Shown piece after piece: positions 29,501 to 37,487 of a stretch of DNA of 64,000 bases. Position 1 is the first letter of the stretch. The number at the start of each line of letters is the position of its first letter. Below the pieces are notes generated by a model. That model was not told where the DNA came from. It ran no database searches and saw nothing but the letters and a program-made list of their open reading frames with translations. This DNA is from Microvelia longipes (lineage: Eukaryota > Arthropoda > Insecta > Hemiptera > Veliidae), in contig JACMZG010001870.1 in assembly GCA_018340805.1 (NCBI GenBank), positions 18,789,965-18,853,964 on the forward strand. The letters run 5' to 3'. The position numbers were made by a program, and so were the translations under genes.

Positions 29501-29537
29501 TATGAAGAAAGACTTCCTCTCTTGTCTTACTAACAAG
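17549..29537 (+). CDS. IRP1: Cytosolic aconitase / iron regulatory protein 1, N-terminal half (nine exons; 3' end not in window)
   Basis: Exons 17549-17555, 19553-19648, 20238-20404, 21089-21234, 22421-22490, 23646-23841, 27363-27493, 28418-28589 and 29317-29537 join to 1206 nt (402 codons) with no frame break. The protein matches IRP1/cytosolic aconitase almost block for block: [15 protein letters not shown] (91-105), [10 protein letters not shown] with His130, [28 protein letters not shown] (208-216), [25 protein letters not shown] (302-312) and [19 protein letters not shown]. Known role: aconitase when it holds a 4Fe-4S cluster, IRE-binding RNA regulator without it. The cluster cysteines (437, 503, 506 in human) and domain 4 lie beyond residue 402 and are not seen downstream. 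Either the next exon is past 64000, or the gene is broken or misassembled. Confidence 0.92.
18287..18412 (+). CDS. Short unassigned ORF in IRP1 intron 1
   Basis: A 41-codon ORF ([20 protein letters not shown], then [10 protein letters not shown] and so on, to TGA) has higher GC than its surroundings and an open frame upstream to about 18261. The basic start (KFKRRK) followed by a leucine-rich stretch recalls transposon-encoded N-termini, but I cannot assign it. It may be chance. Confidence 0.15.
   Translation: MTGKFKRRKCWLLGLLLAASAIVEEVMPNVILPVIDKGHFV
19553..19648 (+). CDS. IRP1: IRP1 coding exon 2
   Basis: Encodes [20 protein letters not shown], then [12 protein letters not shown]. Acceptor TAATTTCAG, donor GTATCT. 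Matches the variable N-terminus of insect IRP1. Confidence 0.92.
20238..20404 (+). CDS. IRP1: IRP1 coding exon 3
   Basis: Encodes [20 protein letters not shown], then [15 protein letters not shown] and [10 protein letters not shown]. The [12 protein letters not shown] block is family-diagnostic. Acceptor CTTGCAG, donor GTATGT. Confidence 0.97.
21089..21234 (+). CDS. IRP1: IRP1 coding exon 4
   Basis: Encodes [20 protein letters not shown], then [18 protein letters not shown] and [10 protein letters not shown]. It includes the active-site histidine of DHS (residue 130). Acceptor TTTTGCAG, donor GTAAGT. Confidence 0.98.
21690..22072 (+). repeat. Family A repeat, 3' half
   Basis: GAGATGAAACTTGGCTCATA through TTGCTGAGTCATTATTGTGG to GGTATAAATGAGGAAAAGTA. 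It lies in IRP1 intron 4. The 125-aa minus-strand ORF here is an antisense reading of this repeat. Confidence 0.75.
22421..22490 (+). CDS. IRP1: IRP1 coding exon 5
   Basis: Encodes [20 protein letters not shown] and TFLK. Matches the [16 protein letters not shown] segment of fly IRP1. Acceptor CCTTTTTTAG, donor GTTTGT. Confidence 0.95.
22551..23039. mobile_element. Full-length hairpin MITE with TA target duplication
   Basis: Arms 22551-22776 and 22814-23039 (226 bp each) are reverse complements with about two mismatches by eye. The 37-nt loop is at 22777-22813. Ends are AGGCGCGGTC...GACCGCGCCT, flanked on both sides by TA (22549-22550 and 23040-23041), as for Tc1/mariner-type insertions. No transposase is encoded. 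The arm identity implies a recent insertion or gene conversion. It lies in IRP1 intron 5. Confidence 0.9.
23646..23841 (+). CDS. IRP1: IRP1 coding exon 6
   Basis: Encodes [20 protein letters not shown], then [31 protein letters not shown] and VVGWGVG. It contains the conserved GTDSH active-site block. Acceptor GTGTTTCAG, donor GTAGTG. Confidence 0.98.
24570..24625 (-). ncRNA. Hammerhead-ribozyme-like motif in the Penelope-like terminal repeat
   Basis: On the minus strand the core CTGAAGA is at 24615-24609 and GAAA at 24590-24587. Between them a 7-bp helix II pairs GCTCAGG with CCTGGGC across an ATC loop, with one G-U pair and one extra A after the core. AGCTC follows GAAA, giving a 2-bp self-complementary helix III. 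Helix I is short (GAA with TTT). The mirrored copy at about 26205-26260 (plus strand) has a mutated core (CCGAAGA, and GAAG in place of GAAA) and is probably dead. Confidence 0.55.
25408..26161 (+). repeat. Family A repeat, full length
   Basis: Begins CGGGTACAGTGTACCTTGGA followed by ACTTTTCCTCATTATATCAG. It ends TATACCTACTGTATAAATGA and GGAAAAGTAA. The 3' end carries a TATACC...GGTATA-type mini-hairpin and ATGAGGAAAAG, which is complementary to CTTTTCCTCAT near the 5' end. Confidence 0.8.
26736..27208 (-). repeat. Family A repeat (minus orientation)
   Basis: The reverse complement runs from CAGGTACAGGGTACCTCGGA (27207 side) to ATACTTATGGTATAAAAGTA (26740 side). Parts of the middle are missing. 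It lies between IRP1 exons 6 and 7. Confidence 0.75.
27363..27493 (+). CDS. IRP1: IRP1 coding exon 7
   Basis: Encodes [20 protein letters not shown], then [12 protein letters not shown] and [11 protein letters not shown]. Acceptor GTTGCAG, donor GTAGAA. The G of GVGG is split with exon 6. Confidence 0.98.
28418..28589 (+). CDS. IRP1: IRP1 coding exon 8
   Basis: Encodes [20 protein letters not shown], then [20 protein letters not shown] and [15 protein letters not shown]. It carries the conserved NMCPEYGAT block. Acceptor TATTTCAG, donor GTAAGT. Confidence 0.98.
29317..29537 (+). CDS. IRP1: IRP1 coding exon 9 (last one visible)
   Basis: Encodes [20 protein letters not shown], then [20 protein letters not shown] and [20 protein letters not shown], ending at Lys402. 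Acceptor GATTTTAG; donor GTCTGT is a usable GT site at the position where family members continue with GFKGF. Translation through the donor meets a stop 11 codons later. Confidence 0.95.
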
Positions 29538-29770
29538 GTCTGTAAAGCTATGCTTATTTTTTAATCAGTTTTTTAGAATAAACCGCAATGTAGAGTTTAA
29601 TACATTTTAAAACTTGGTACATATTTGATTCATCGCCTTGTTACATATTTGATTGATATGACCTTGTTAAACTAGGCCATCAGCTATTGATATACTTTGG
29701 AGGAGTGGTGCTTGAGTTCATCTTAAGTAAAACAAAATGTCTCTCCACAGATACATTAAAGCTTTTGTAT

Positions 29771-29810
29771 TCAACAGATTTTTAACCATTTCAGGTCATC
29801 ATCAGTGACT
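29771..29810 (-). ncRNA. Hammerhead-like relic
   Basis: On the minus strand CTGATGA (29805-29799) is followed by T, then GACC pairing with GGTT across a TGAAAT loop. The position that should be GAAA reads AAAA. Preceding TAGTCA gives weak helix I pairing. It has the same layout as the other motifs, with a lost catalytic G. Confidence 0.35.
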
Positions 29811-30099
29811 AATAAAAATCAAAAGAATGCAATCATACAATGCAAATTAAATAAGCACTAATTTATAGATGATAAGGAAGAAAGTACTTCTGAGACACTA
29901 TGATAGAAACATGTGATTTTTCTGATATATTGGACTCAGGATCCCAAAAGGTCCCAGTCCATATAGGTGACATCTCAAATCTATTTCCCATTTTATTTTT
30001 TTTTTTTACTTTCAATTTATAGAAATGTCACTGATGGTTAGGTATTGGCTAAAACTTGCATAGTAAATTAAAAAGCTTACTAGTGACATTTTTACTTTT

Positions 30100-31250
30100 A
30101 CTGAAGTTAAGGCCCTCTAAAAAATTGAAACCAAGGTTTAATCTTTATCTGTTTTTATGGTTCTTAAGATGTTCTAAGATGTTATCTGTCTGTATCATGC
30201 ATAACTCCCACTATGTTTATGCTAAAGAGTTAAAACTCGTTCCAAAAATCATTCTTTAAGTCTAGTTGTGCTGCCTGGTAAATTGTTGGACAAAGTTAAC
30301 CCATTTTGCTGGCATAAAAATAAATGTTGTCTCTATGTGTGTATTTCTGTTATAATCGTAGCTACCCGTGTGTTTAAGCTAGACTTGAAACTTAAAACAA
30401 AAATCAATCTTTAGGTCTACAGTCTATCGCTTAGTTTAAAAATCCCCAAGGTCATAAGTATTTTGGGGATTGACCAATCAGAGAAGCCGCATCCAACCTC
30501 TGACTTAAAAAGAGAAAAAAAATCCCTACCACAATAACCCCTGTAGGGAAATAACATTCTTCCCGGCAATCGTTCACTTTGTTTGTAGTTCTTCTTTTGA
30601 TTACATCATTTTGAAAACTACTTTCAAATTAATCTTAAAAAGATATTTTAAAATAAAACTACACAAAAGAAATGTAAAAAAAACATCGCCAAGAAAATAC
30701 AGGTAAAATAACCTAATTTGTTTACATAGTTTTTTTCCCGCTCCCTTCTTGCAGGGATTTTTTTTCTTAAGAATCAGTGGTGTCTAAAGTGACCTGTCAA
30801 GATTTTCAAACTAAACGATAGACTGTAGTTGTGTTATTCAGAAAATATTTTCTTATAACGTTATGAACTTGCAACAATTACTCGGCTAAAATTTTGAAAA
30901 TTCATAAAAATGTTTTGATTGATTTGAAATTTAGCACCCATGGAGTGAAATGTAAGACCAAAATTAGCCACATTTCTCATTATCAGCATTAGTTCAATTG
31001 CTGATGAATAACTTATGTACGTTTAGAAAAATGTAAACGTTCAATGGAGTTTAAATTTGGTTAAAGTGTATTCTTCTACGTAATGAATGTACTAAGTTCG
31101 TTTAATATGACAAGGATGTCCTCTGTATTTGTTGAATCATAAAAATCAAGCAGCATTGAGCAAGTTCTCTGCCTGGATGGGTGACTGCAGGGAATAAAAC
31201 CAATTTATTTAATATCTGAGGATGAGCAAAGCGAGTCTGAAGGTATCTGA
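30100..31250 (-). repeat. Family A copies (minus orientation), one interrupted by a MITE
   Basis: Plus-strand blocks such as GTCTGTATCATGCATAACTC, TTTATGCTAAAGAGTTAAAA, AATCAATCTTTAGGTCTA and GCATTGAGCAAGTTCTCTGC, ending with a GAGGATGAGCAAAGCGAGTC block, are the reverse complement of family A. Two partial copies are joined here. Confidence 0.65.
30420..30825. mobile_element. MITE with TA target duplication inserted in family A
   Basis: The terminal inverted repeat CAGTCTATCG(C/T)TTAGTTT is flanked by TA at 30418-30419 and 30826-30827. Removing it and one TA restores GGTCTAGTTGTG, exactly the sequence of uninterrupted family A copies. That empty site confirms the boundaries. The 406-bp interior has no ORF. 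Confidence 0.9.
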
Positions 31251-33550
31251 CAACATAAAATAATACATATTGCGAATCATGGTTTAAGTTTGTTTCTTCC
31301 CATGACATTTTACATCTATTATCCTCCTTTCTGTGAAACCAATCTCATTTTTCCTTTGGAAATGGTATAAAAATAAAAAAGATACAATTAGTTATTCTAT
31401 CAAACAAATGTTTTATTTTAATTCTAATCCACAAATATTTCATTAAATAAAAACTATAAAAATCAATTTTATATAAATTACTTTTAAAGAATGTTTTAAT
31501 TTCACAGCTCATTCATTAAACAACCATGTAATCTAAAGACATGTTACTAGGAAAGTTTTGCTTCAGTATTTCAATGATATATTTAATAATTGCTATGAGA
31601 CTTGAAGGTATATTTCTCTGCTAAAAGGCTAAAAATATATCATGAATCTTGACTTAGAGTGGAACCATTGTTTTCAAAACTGATCATGTTTTTTTGACAT
31701 ATGAATAGAGGATTTTGAAAATCAAATCAAACAACTCATCAAAATTTGATGGGACAGTTTAAAAATAAATTTTACTGCCACCGCATTTCTATAGCTAATA
31801 AAGATAATAATTAAAAGCCTTATGTGAAATAAGTGTGCGGTTATGATTTACAGGCAAAAAACTGTTTTCCTACAAAAAAGTTGAATTTCTTGAGTCATTA
31901 TTATTTAATTCTGTGAGACAAGACATACTTTGGAAAATAAATTTTGAAATATGTTTATGCATAGAATTACCATAATTTTATCTAAAAAAACAATCAATGG
32001 TTCCTTGAAGCTAGATGTTGCATTCTCTAGAAATGTTCTGTCTTATTAATGTTATTTTTTATTTTAAACAAAACTCTTAGTTACAATAGTATCTTTATTT
32101 TAACCTAATCACATAGTTTTATATTTAATTCTTTAATTAATTTTTGTTAAAAATTTAATTTTAATAATAAATATTTAGTAGATAAAAAAAGTTTAAACAA
32201 ATAATTAAAAAGCATCATCAAAACCAGGACCTAAAATCAGGCTTTCATAGTTTCAAATCATAAATATTATTGTTATTTAAACTCTTTTTAATTTCTTGAT
32301 CAAAGGAAAATATCAATGAATTTTAAGAAAAATTACGTAATAATATCTAAGAAAATAAAATTTGTTGAAATCAGTGTTGGAAAAAATAATTTAAATTTAT
32401 TTAAAATTAAAAATCCACAAAATATTTTAATTAAATGAATAATAGCCAAACATGGTATTACAAATTTAATAGCTTTGAAATGAATAGGATCAAAGGCTTG
32501 TTTTTAGACCCAAGCCATGAGATATTATGACACAACATGGAAAATACATGTTTACATAAAACTAGAGATGATGGTGAGGTGAAATCTTAAACATATGGTT
32601 ACACTTAAAAAGGGGTTACACTTAAACAATTTGGGTGATGTTGTTTTAGAACTGTTTCCGAAAAAGTATGGGATAAGCAATCACCATTGTTTTGGCATAA
32701 TGGAGATCTGTGACTGTATTATCTACTGCCAATGTTTGTGAGGTCATGGATTTATGTTGTCAACAACTTTAATTGTCTTAGATTTTGTTTTTAAATTTAT
32801 TTTTCAGGTTATTTTTTTTTTAAATTATAATATTGTGGTAAAAGTTTTGATGATTTTTTCTCAATAGGGGTTTTTTTTATATAAAGGCCATTCTGCATTA
32901 AAGTTTACTAAAATTTAAATATCTCTGTTTCCAAGCAAAAATAATAAACAATTTAAGACAGCACTTCTCTCACAATTTATGTATACACATTTTAAGCCTT
33001 TTTTCATTAAAGGACCTAAAATAAAGGCGCCATTTAAAAAGCCATTTGATTTTATGAGTTCCAAAAAATCAATCTTTAAATGTTATCTTTAAATTGTCAG
33101 AAGTGAAGTACCGACCAAAACTTTTTATTTGTTGCTTTTCCTTTTTAAGTTAGTCTGACTATCTAGCTTAGCTACATTTTTATTTTAACTGTCAAGAGTA
33201 AACCTTTTTTCTGCTAATGCAGTGACCAAAAGCCGTAGATAAAATTTAAGAGTGGATAAGAAAATCTTATAATTGACTGTTTATAAAACAAATAAAACCA
33301 GTCCCACTGGTTCGTTATTCTTTTCACAAATATTTTTAGTTAAGAAGCTTGATAAAAATAACAATGCCCGTTTAAAAATATAATTCAATTGGCCCACACT
33401 TTTAGCTTTGTAGCCTTTATTCCTTAAACTAATTTAGGTTTTATTTCAATTTTTTTTACTCTTTACTACTTTACTATCATGTTCAGTTTTTGTTCATTAT
33501 TTCTAAGAAGTTAGTTTTGAGTTATAACTGTTTGTGATTTAACATGTCTA

Positions 33551-33556
33551 TTTATT
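33551..33556 (-). terminator. Polyadenylation signal of the SPS gene
   Basis: Minus-strand AATAAA (plus TTTATT), 62 nt past the TAA stop codon. A second AATAAA lies at about 33440. Use of the first would leave a 3' UTR of roughly 80-90 nt. Confidence 0.55.
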
Positions 33557-33617
33557 TATGGAAAGTATTTAAAATGGAATTTTAAAATTTTGGTTACTAT
33601 ATAAAAATCAGTCTCAT

Positions 33618-34826
33618 TTACCATAGTGAATTAGGATTATCTTTAAGAGGAGCTTCTATGACACGAAATTTATCTGTTATTCTAGCAGTCCGGTCCCCTT
33701 CTTCTACCACACCAACAATCCATGCTTGATATCCTTCAACTGACATTATTTCTTGACAATAATCAACAGCTTCACTCCTAGGCATGCATATCAGGAGACC
33801 TCCCGATGTTTCTGGACTAGTACCTTCTTTTAATTTAAAAATATGTGGGAATAATTTAGCAACAATCGCCATATTAGCTATCACAGGAAGATTATGGATT
33901 GTAAAAGAAACTGGATTTTTTTGGTTCTGAGCTAAATTTTTAGCATGACCCAGAATTCCAAAACCAGTCACATCTGTTGCTGCGTGTGCGTTATATTTGT
34001 GCATTAGACGAGCTGCTGTAACATTGAGTCTACACATGGAGTCTATAGCTCTTCTATAAGCTTTGATAACATCTTCTTTAGTGACTAACTGACTGATAGC
34101 ATTCCACCTATCTGGTCTATCTAGCCATTGATAAGCGTGAGCCACAACTTGAGTACCTAAAGGTTTAGTAAGCACCAGAACATCCCCTACCACAGCAGCA
34201 TCGGGCATGATAAATTCACTTGTTAGACACACAGCTGTTGCGACTCCTCCTATTGTCATCCAAGGATTTATCTTAGTATCTCCACCGCTAACTTTGCAGT
34301 TAGCTCTAGCAGCAGCCGTTTTGAAACCTTCAATCATTAGTGGTATAACTACAGATTTTTCATCTTCACTCATTTCTTCTGAAATTCCTATTATCATCAT
34401 CAAGTTATCAACTTCTACAACTCCTACCGCATAAAGGTCACTTAAAGTATTAGCACAGGCTATTTCGCCCATTGAAAACGGATCGTCGACTATGGGATAA
34501 AAATAATCAGTTGTTTGTAATAAATAATACGGGACATACTTCAATGGTTTTATTGAACAGTCCATTCCGATTCCCATTCTTGGCAAGTCGTCGTTTATTT
34601 CTTCTTTTGATTCTTCAAGCCCCGACAAAAGACTTAGTAAAGTCTGTTGCGGGACTTTACAACCTCACCCTCGTAAGCCAGCAAATTTCGTCAATCTAAA
34701 TTCATCGGCCAGGCCATAGTCTCTGGGATTAAACATTTTCTTGTACAAACCAGTTCTTTCTGAGCTATCTTCACTTACTTGACTCGAATTTTGCGAGTTT
34801 TCATCGAACTTCATTACCTCGGACAT
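33618..34826 (-). CDS. SPS: Selenophosphate synthetase family protein with in-frame UGA at the catalytic position (SPS1-UGA-like)
   Basis: One uninterrupted exon of 403 codons if UGA 34667-34665 (codon 54) is read through. Before it, [12 protein letters not shown]... leads to [15 protein letters not shown]; after it come [19 protein letters not shown]. Animal SPS proteins have ...FRLTxFxxxKG-X-GCKVPQ, where X is Sec in SPS2, Thr or Arg in SPS1, and Cys17 in E. coli SelD. The catalytic Lys follows as Lys57. Other hallmarks are [58 protein letters not shown] and [14 protein letters not shown]. Length fits the family (fly SPS1 is 398 aa). The start is ATG at 34826; the reading frame extends further upstream only without another ATG. 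A strong hairpin lies 11 nt after the UGA. SPS2 makes selenophosphate; the role of SPS1-type proteins is not settled. The gene lies antisense downstream of IRP1 exon 9. It is intronless, so a retrocopy origin is possible. Confidence 0.93.
34621..34653 (-). promoter_or_regulatory. Readthrough-type stem-loop downstream of the SPS UGA
   Basis: On the minus strand, CCCGCAACAGACTT (34653-34640), loop TACT, and AAGTCTTTTGTCGGG (34635-34621) form 13 base pairs with one C-U mismatch and one bulged T. The hairpin starts 11 nt after the UGA. Conserved stem-loops at this place are known in hymenopteran SPS1-UGA genes (a UGA readthrough element) and in SPS2 genes. Confidence 0.8.
34665..34667 (-). promoter_or_regulatory. 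In-frame UGA (recoding site) of SPS
   Basis: TGA lies between CGA GGG and GGT TGT AAA, i.e. RG-X-GCK, the exact catalytic Sec/Cys position of the family. The flanks on both sides are conserved coding sequence, which argues against a pseudogene stop. Confidence 0.9.
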
Positions 34827-34883
34827 GACGCTTGTTTCCTCTTCTTTTGAACACCAGTTTATTATAATGTAAACAATTTTCAC

Positions 34884-35400
34884 GTCACCTCATTATGGTG
34901 AAATTAAAACGATATTACCAAATGATTATTCTATTCAATTGTCCAAAAACTATACAAAATTTAACAAGAAATTAAGAAATAACTGGTTCATGAAGGTTAT
35001 GTATCATGATAACCTAACATGACACTTGTCAAATTATTCAGTGTTACCAAAAGGTTTAAGACTGGGTCAAGGCCGGTAGTTTCTAGACAAAGAGTTATAA
35101 CCATTTCTTTTTTTTTTTCTTTTTAATTTTTGAACATTTTTTACGAAAATTGCACAAATGAGGTCGTCAATCAAAGAGGACTATTAACTCTACTATAAAA
35201 ATTATACTAACTCTACTAATACAGAGTTTACTCTAGTTGAACGAAACACGTAAGTGAGTTCTTACATTTCAGAAGATTGGGACGGCGCGTATGTTTGTTT
35301 GTTGTTTGTATTTGGTTGTTTGTTTTTTGTATGTTTGTGTGTTTGTTTGACGTGTCGCGATAAACTGCCGTAAAAATTAACCGATTATAATAAATTTTGT
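34884..35400. other. SPS upstream region
   Basis: The promoter of the minus-strand SPS gene should be here. I see no clear motif. A GTTT-rich low-complexity stretch lies at about 35295-35352. Confidence 0.4.
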
Positions 35401-35404
35401 ATTA

Positions 35405-36000
35405 CAGGTTTAAACAATTATGTGTCAGAGCTGTATTAGTTTGGGTAATATTTCGAAAAATATTTTCAAAATGGCAGCAAAATTATGGCGGACCGGATAA
35501 AAAAAATTTTGAGCGAAAAAATCGTGTTGTATATCGTTTTAAAGCTCTTAAAGTGTAGAAAAAGAAATATATGTTTCATAGTCAACATTTTAATTTTTTT
35601 TGAATAGTTTAAAAATGGCGGCTAAAATAATTAACTCAAAAAAATTAAAGGAATACTCGAGTAATATATCGTTGTAAAGCTCTTGATGTAGTAGAAACAA
35701 AAAATGTTATATACTAAATTCCGAAAAATCAACATGGCGGCCATAATTTAATATAATATTTAGTTTTTACTAATTTTATAAGAATTTAATAAAGATAAAG
35801 ATCTATTGTAATATACTTTAGATACTTTTATACAAATTAAATTAACTATATGTCAGAGCTATACAGTTTTAGGTATATTCCAAAAAATATTTCAAAAAAT
35901 GGCGGCCAATATAGCGGACCAGATTGAAAAAATTTTGAGCGACGGAATCGTGTTGTATATCGTTTTAAAGCTCTCAAAGAGTAGAAAAAGAAAATATATT
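35405..36000. repeat. Degenerate direct repeat leading into the minisatellite
   Basis: Two ~150-bp blocks (about 35412-35572 and 35841-36000) share TGTCAGAGCT, ATGGCGG, ATTTTGAGCGA and TCGTGTTGTATATCGTTTTA, then AAGCTCT and TAGAAAAAGAAA. A third partial copy lies at about 35600-35715. The second copy ends where the minisatellite begins. Confidence 0.7.
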
Positions 36001-36014
36001 GTTGTATTATGATA

Positions 36015-37322
36015 AATCTACGCAATCTAGCGAGCGAAGCGAGCCTTGTTTACTATGCATTATTATAATCATGTACACTCTAGCGAGCGAAGCGAGCCTT
36101 TTTTTTACTATGATTATAATAAATTAAGCACTCTAGCGAGTGAAGCGAGCCTTTTTTTTATGTATTTTTTAAATATAAGTAAATCTAGCGAAGCGAAGCA
36201 AGCCTTTTTTTAACTTTGAATTATTATTAAATATTATAAGCATTCTAGCGAGCGATAGCGAGCCTTTTTTTACTATTATTATGATAAATATAAGCATTCT
36301 AGCGAGTGAAGCGAGCCTTCTTTTACTTTGATTATTATAATATATAAGCATTCTAGCCGAGCGAAGCGAGCCTTTTTTACTATGTATTATTGTAAATATA
36401 GCAATCTAGCGAGCGAAGCGAGCCTTTTTACTATTGTATATTGTTAATATAGCAATTAGCGAGCGAAGCGAGCCTTTTTTATGTATTATTAATAAATATA
36501 CGCAATCTAGCGAGCGAAGTGAGCCTTTTTTTAACTTTGAATTATTATAAATATTATAGCATTCTAGCGACGCGAAGCGAGCCTTTTTTTTACTGTATTA
36601 TGATAATATAAGGCTATTCGTAGCGAGCGAAAGCGAGCCTTCTTTTATTTGTATTATTATATATATAAGCATTCTAGCGAGCGAAGCGAGCCTTTTTTAC
36701 TATGTATTATTGTACAATATAGCAATCAGAGAGCGAAGCGAGCTTCTTTACTTGTATATCAGAAAGATAGCAATTTAGCGAGCGAAGCGAGCCTTTTTTA
36801 CTATTGTATTATTGTTAATATAGCAACTTAGCGGCGAAGCGAGCCTTTTTTTATTGTATTATTTAATATACGCAACTCTAGCGAGCGAAGTGAGGCCTTT
36901 ATTTAACTTTGTATTATTATAAATAATAAGCAATCTAGCGAGCGAAGGACGCCTTTTTTAACTTTTAAATTATTATATAAATATAAGCAACTAGCGAGCG
37001 AAGCGAGCCTTTTTTACATATGTATTATATAAAATATAAGCATTCTAGCGAGCGAAGCGAGCCTTTTCTTGTTCTATTATTTATTAATGTAAGCATTCTA
37101 GCGAGCGAAGCGAGCCTGTTTTAATATGTATTATTTTAAAGTAAGCATTCTAGCGAGCGAAGCGAGCCTTTTTTACCATGTATTATTGTAAATATAGCAA
37201 TCTAGCGAGCGAAGCGAGCCTTTATTTTAACTTTGTATTATTATAAATATAGAAATTCTAGCGAGCCATTTTACTATGTATTATGATAAATATACGTATT
37301 GTAGCGAGCGAAGCGAGAGCTT
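36015..37322. repeat. Minisatellite, about 25 units with a GC-rich core
   Basis: Units of roughly 48-60 bp each contain TCTAGCGAGCGAAGCGAGCC (with variants), followed by a T-run and an AT-rich spacer of the type ACTATGTATTATTATAAATA. The core is far better conserved than the spacers. Short ORFs across it are repeat artefacts. No similar array occurs elsewhere in the window, though short GCTTCGCT motifs occur inside family A. Confidence 0.95.
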
Positions 37323-37487
37323 TTTGAATTTATTCTTTATAATAGTATAGCGTTCTGAATGTTTCGATAGACTATCTTCGCTTGCTTTAAATAAATAATT
37401 TTATTTGATGTATTACTTTTGACGTGAGTTTTTGATGCAACGCATTTACTAGTCAATAGTCAATATAATAGTGACGGAGGGGTGTAT

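Larger units (their letters stand above)
29538..33550. other. Region between IRP1 exon 9 and the SPS gene
   Basis: AT-rich. It holds a hammerhead relic (29771-29810), minus-strand family A copies (about 30100-31250) and a TA-flanked MITE (30420-30825). From 31380 to 33550 I see no exon, RNA gene or repeat boundary. I looked for the next IRP1 exon (GFKGF, SCTNTSNP, YIKTSLSPGSG) and found nothing. Confidence 0.6.

Noticed and set aside
33061..33120. Possible SECIS around CTGACAATTTAAAG...AGATTGAT on the minus strand
   Set aside because: The helix is only about 6 bp, the 5' quartet is CTGA and the loop spacing is wrong for a SECIS.
34665..34667. SPS as a pseudogene broken by a stop codon
   Set aside because: The only stop is UGA, exactly at the catalytic Sec/Cys position. 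The rest of the 402-codon frame is intact and a specific hairpin follows.
34207..34699. 75-aa plus-strand ORFs opposite the SPS gene
   Set aside because: They are antisense shadows of the strongly conserved SPS coding sequence.
34827..34883. 19-residue N-terminal extension of SPS starting MKIVYIIINW
   Set aside because: The first codon of that frame is GTG, not ATG. The first ATG is at 34826 and gives the usual family length.
36015..37322. CRISPR-like array (regular conserved core with variable spacers)
   Set aside because: The host genome is clearly animal, unit length is irregular, spacers are AT-rich relatives of one another, and there are no cas genes. It is a minisatellite.
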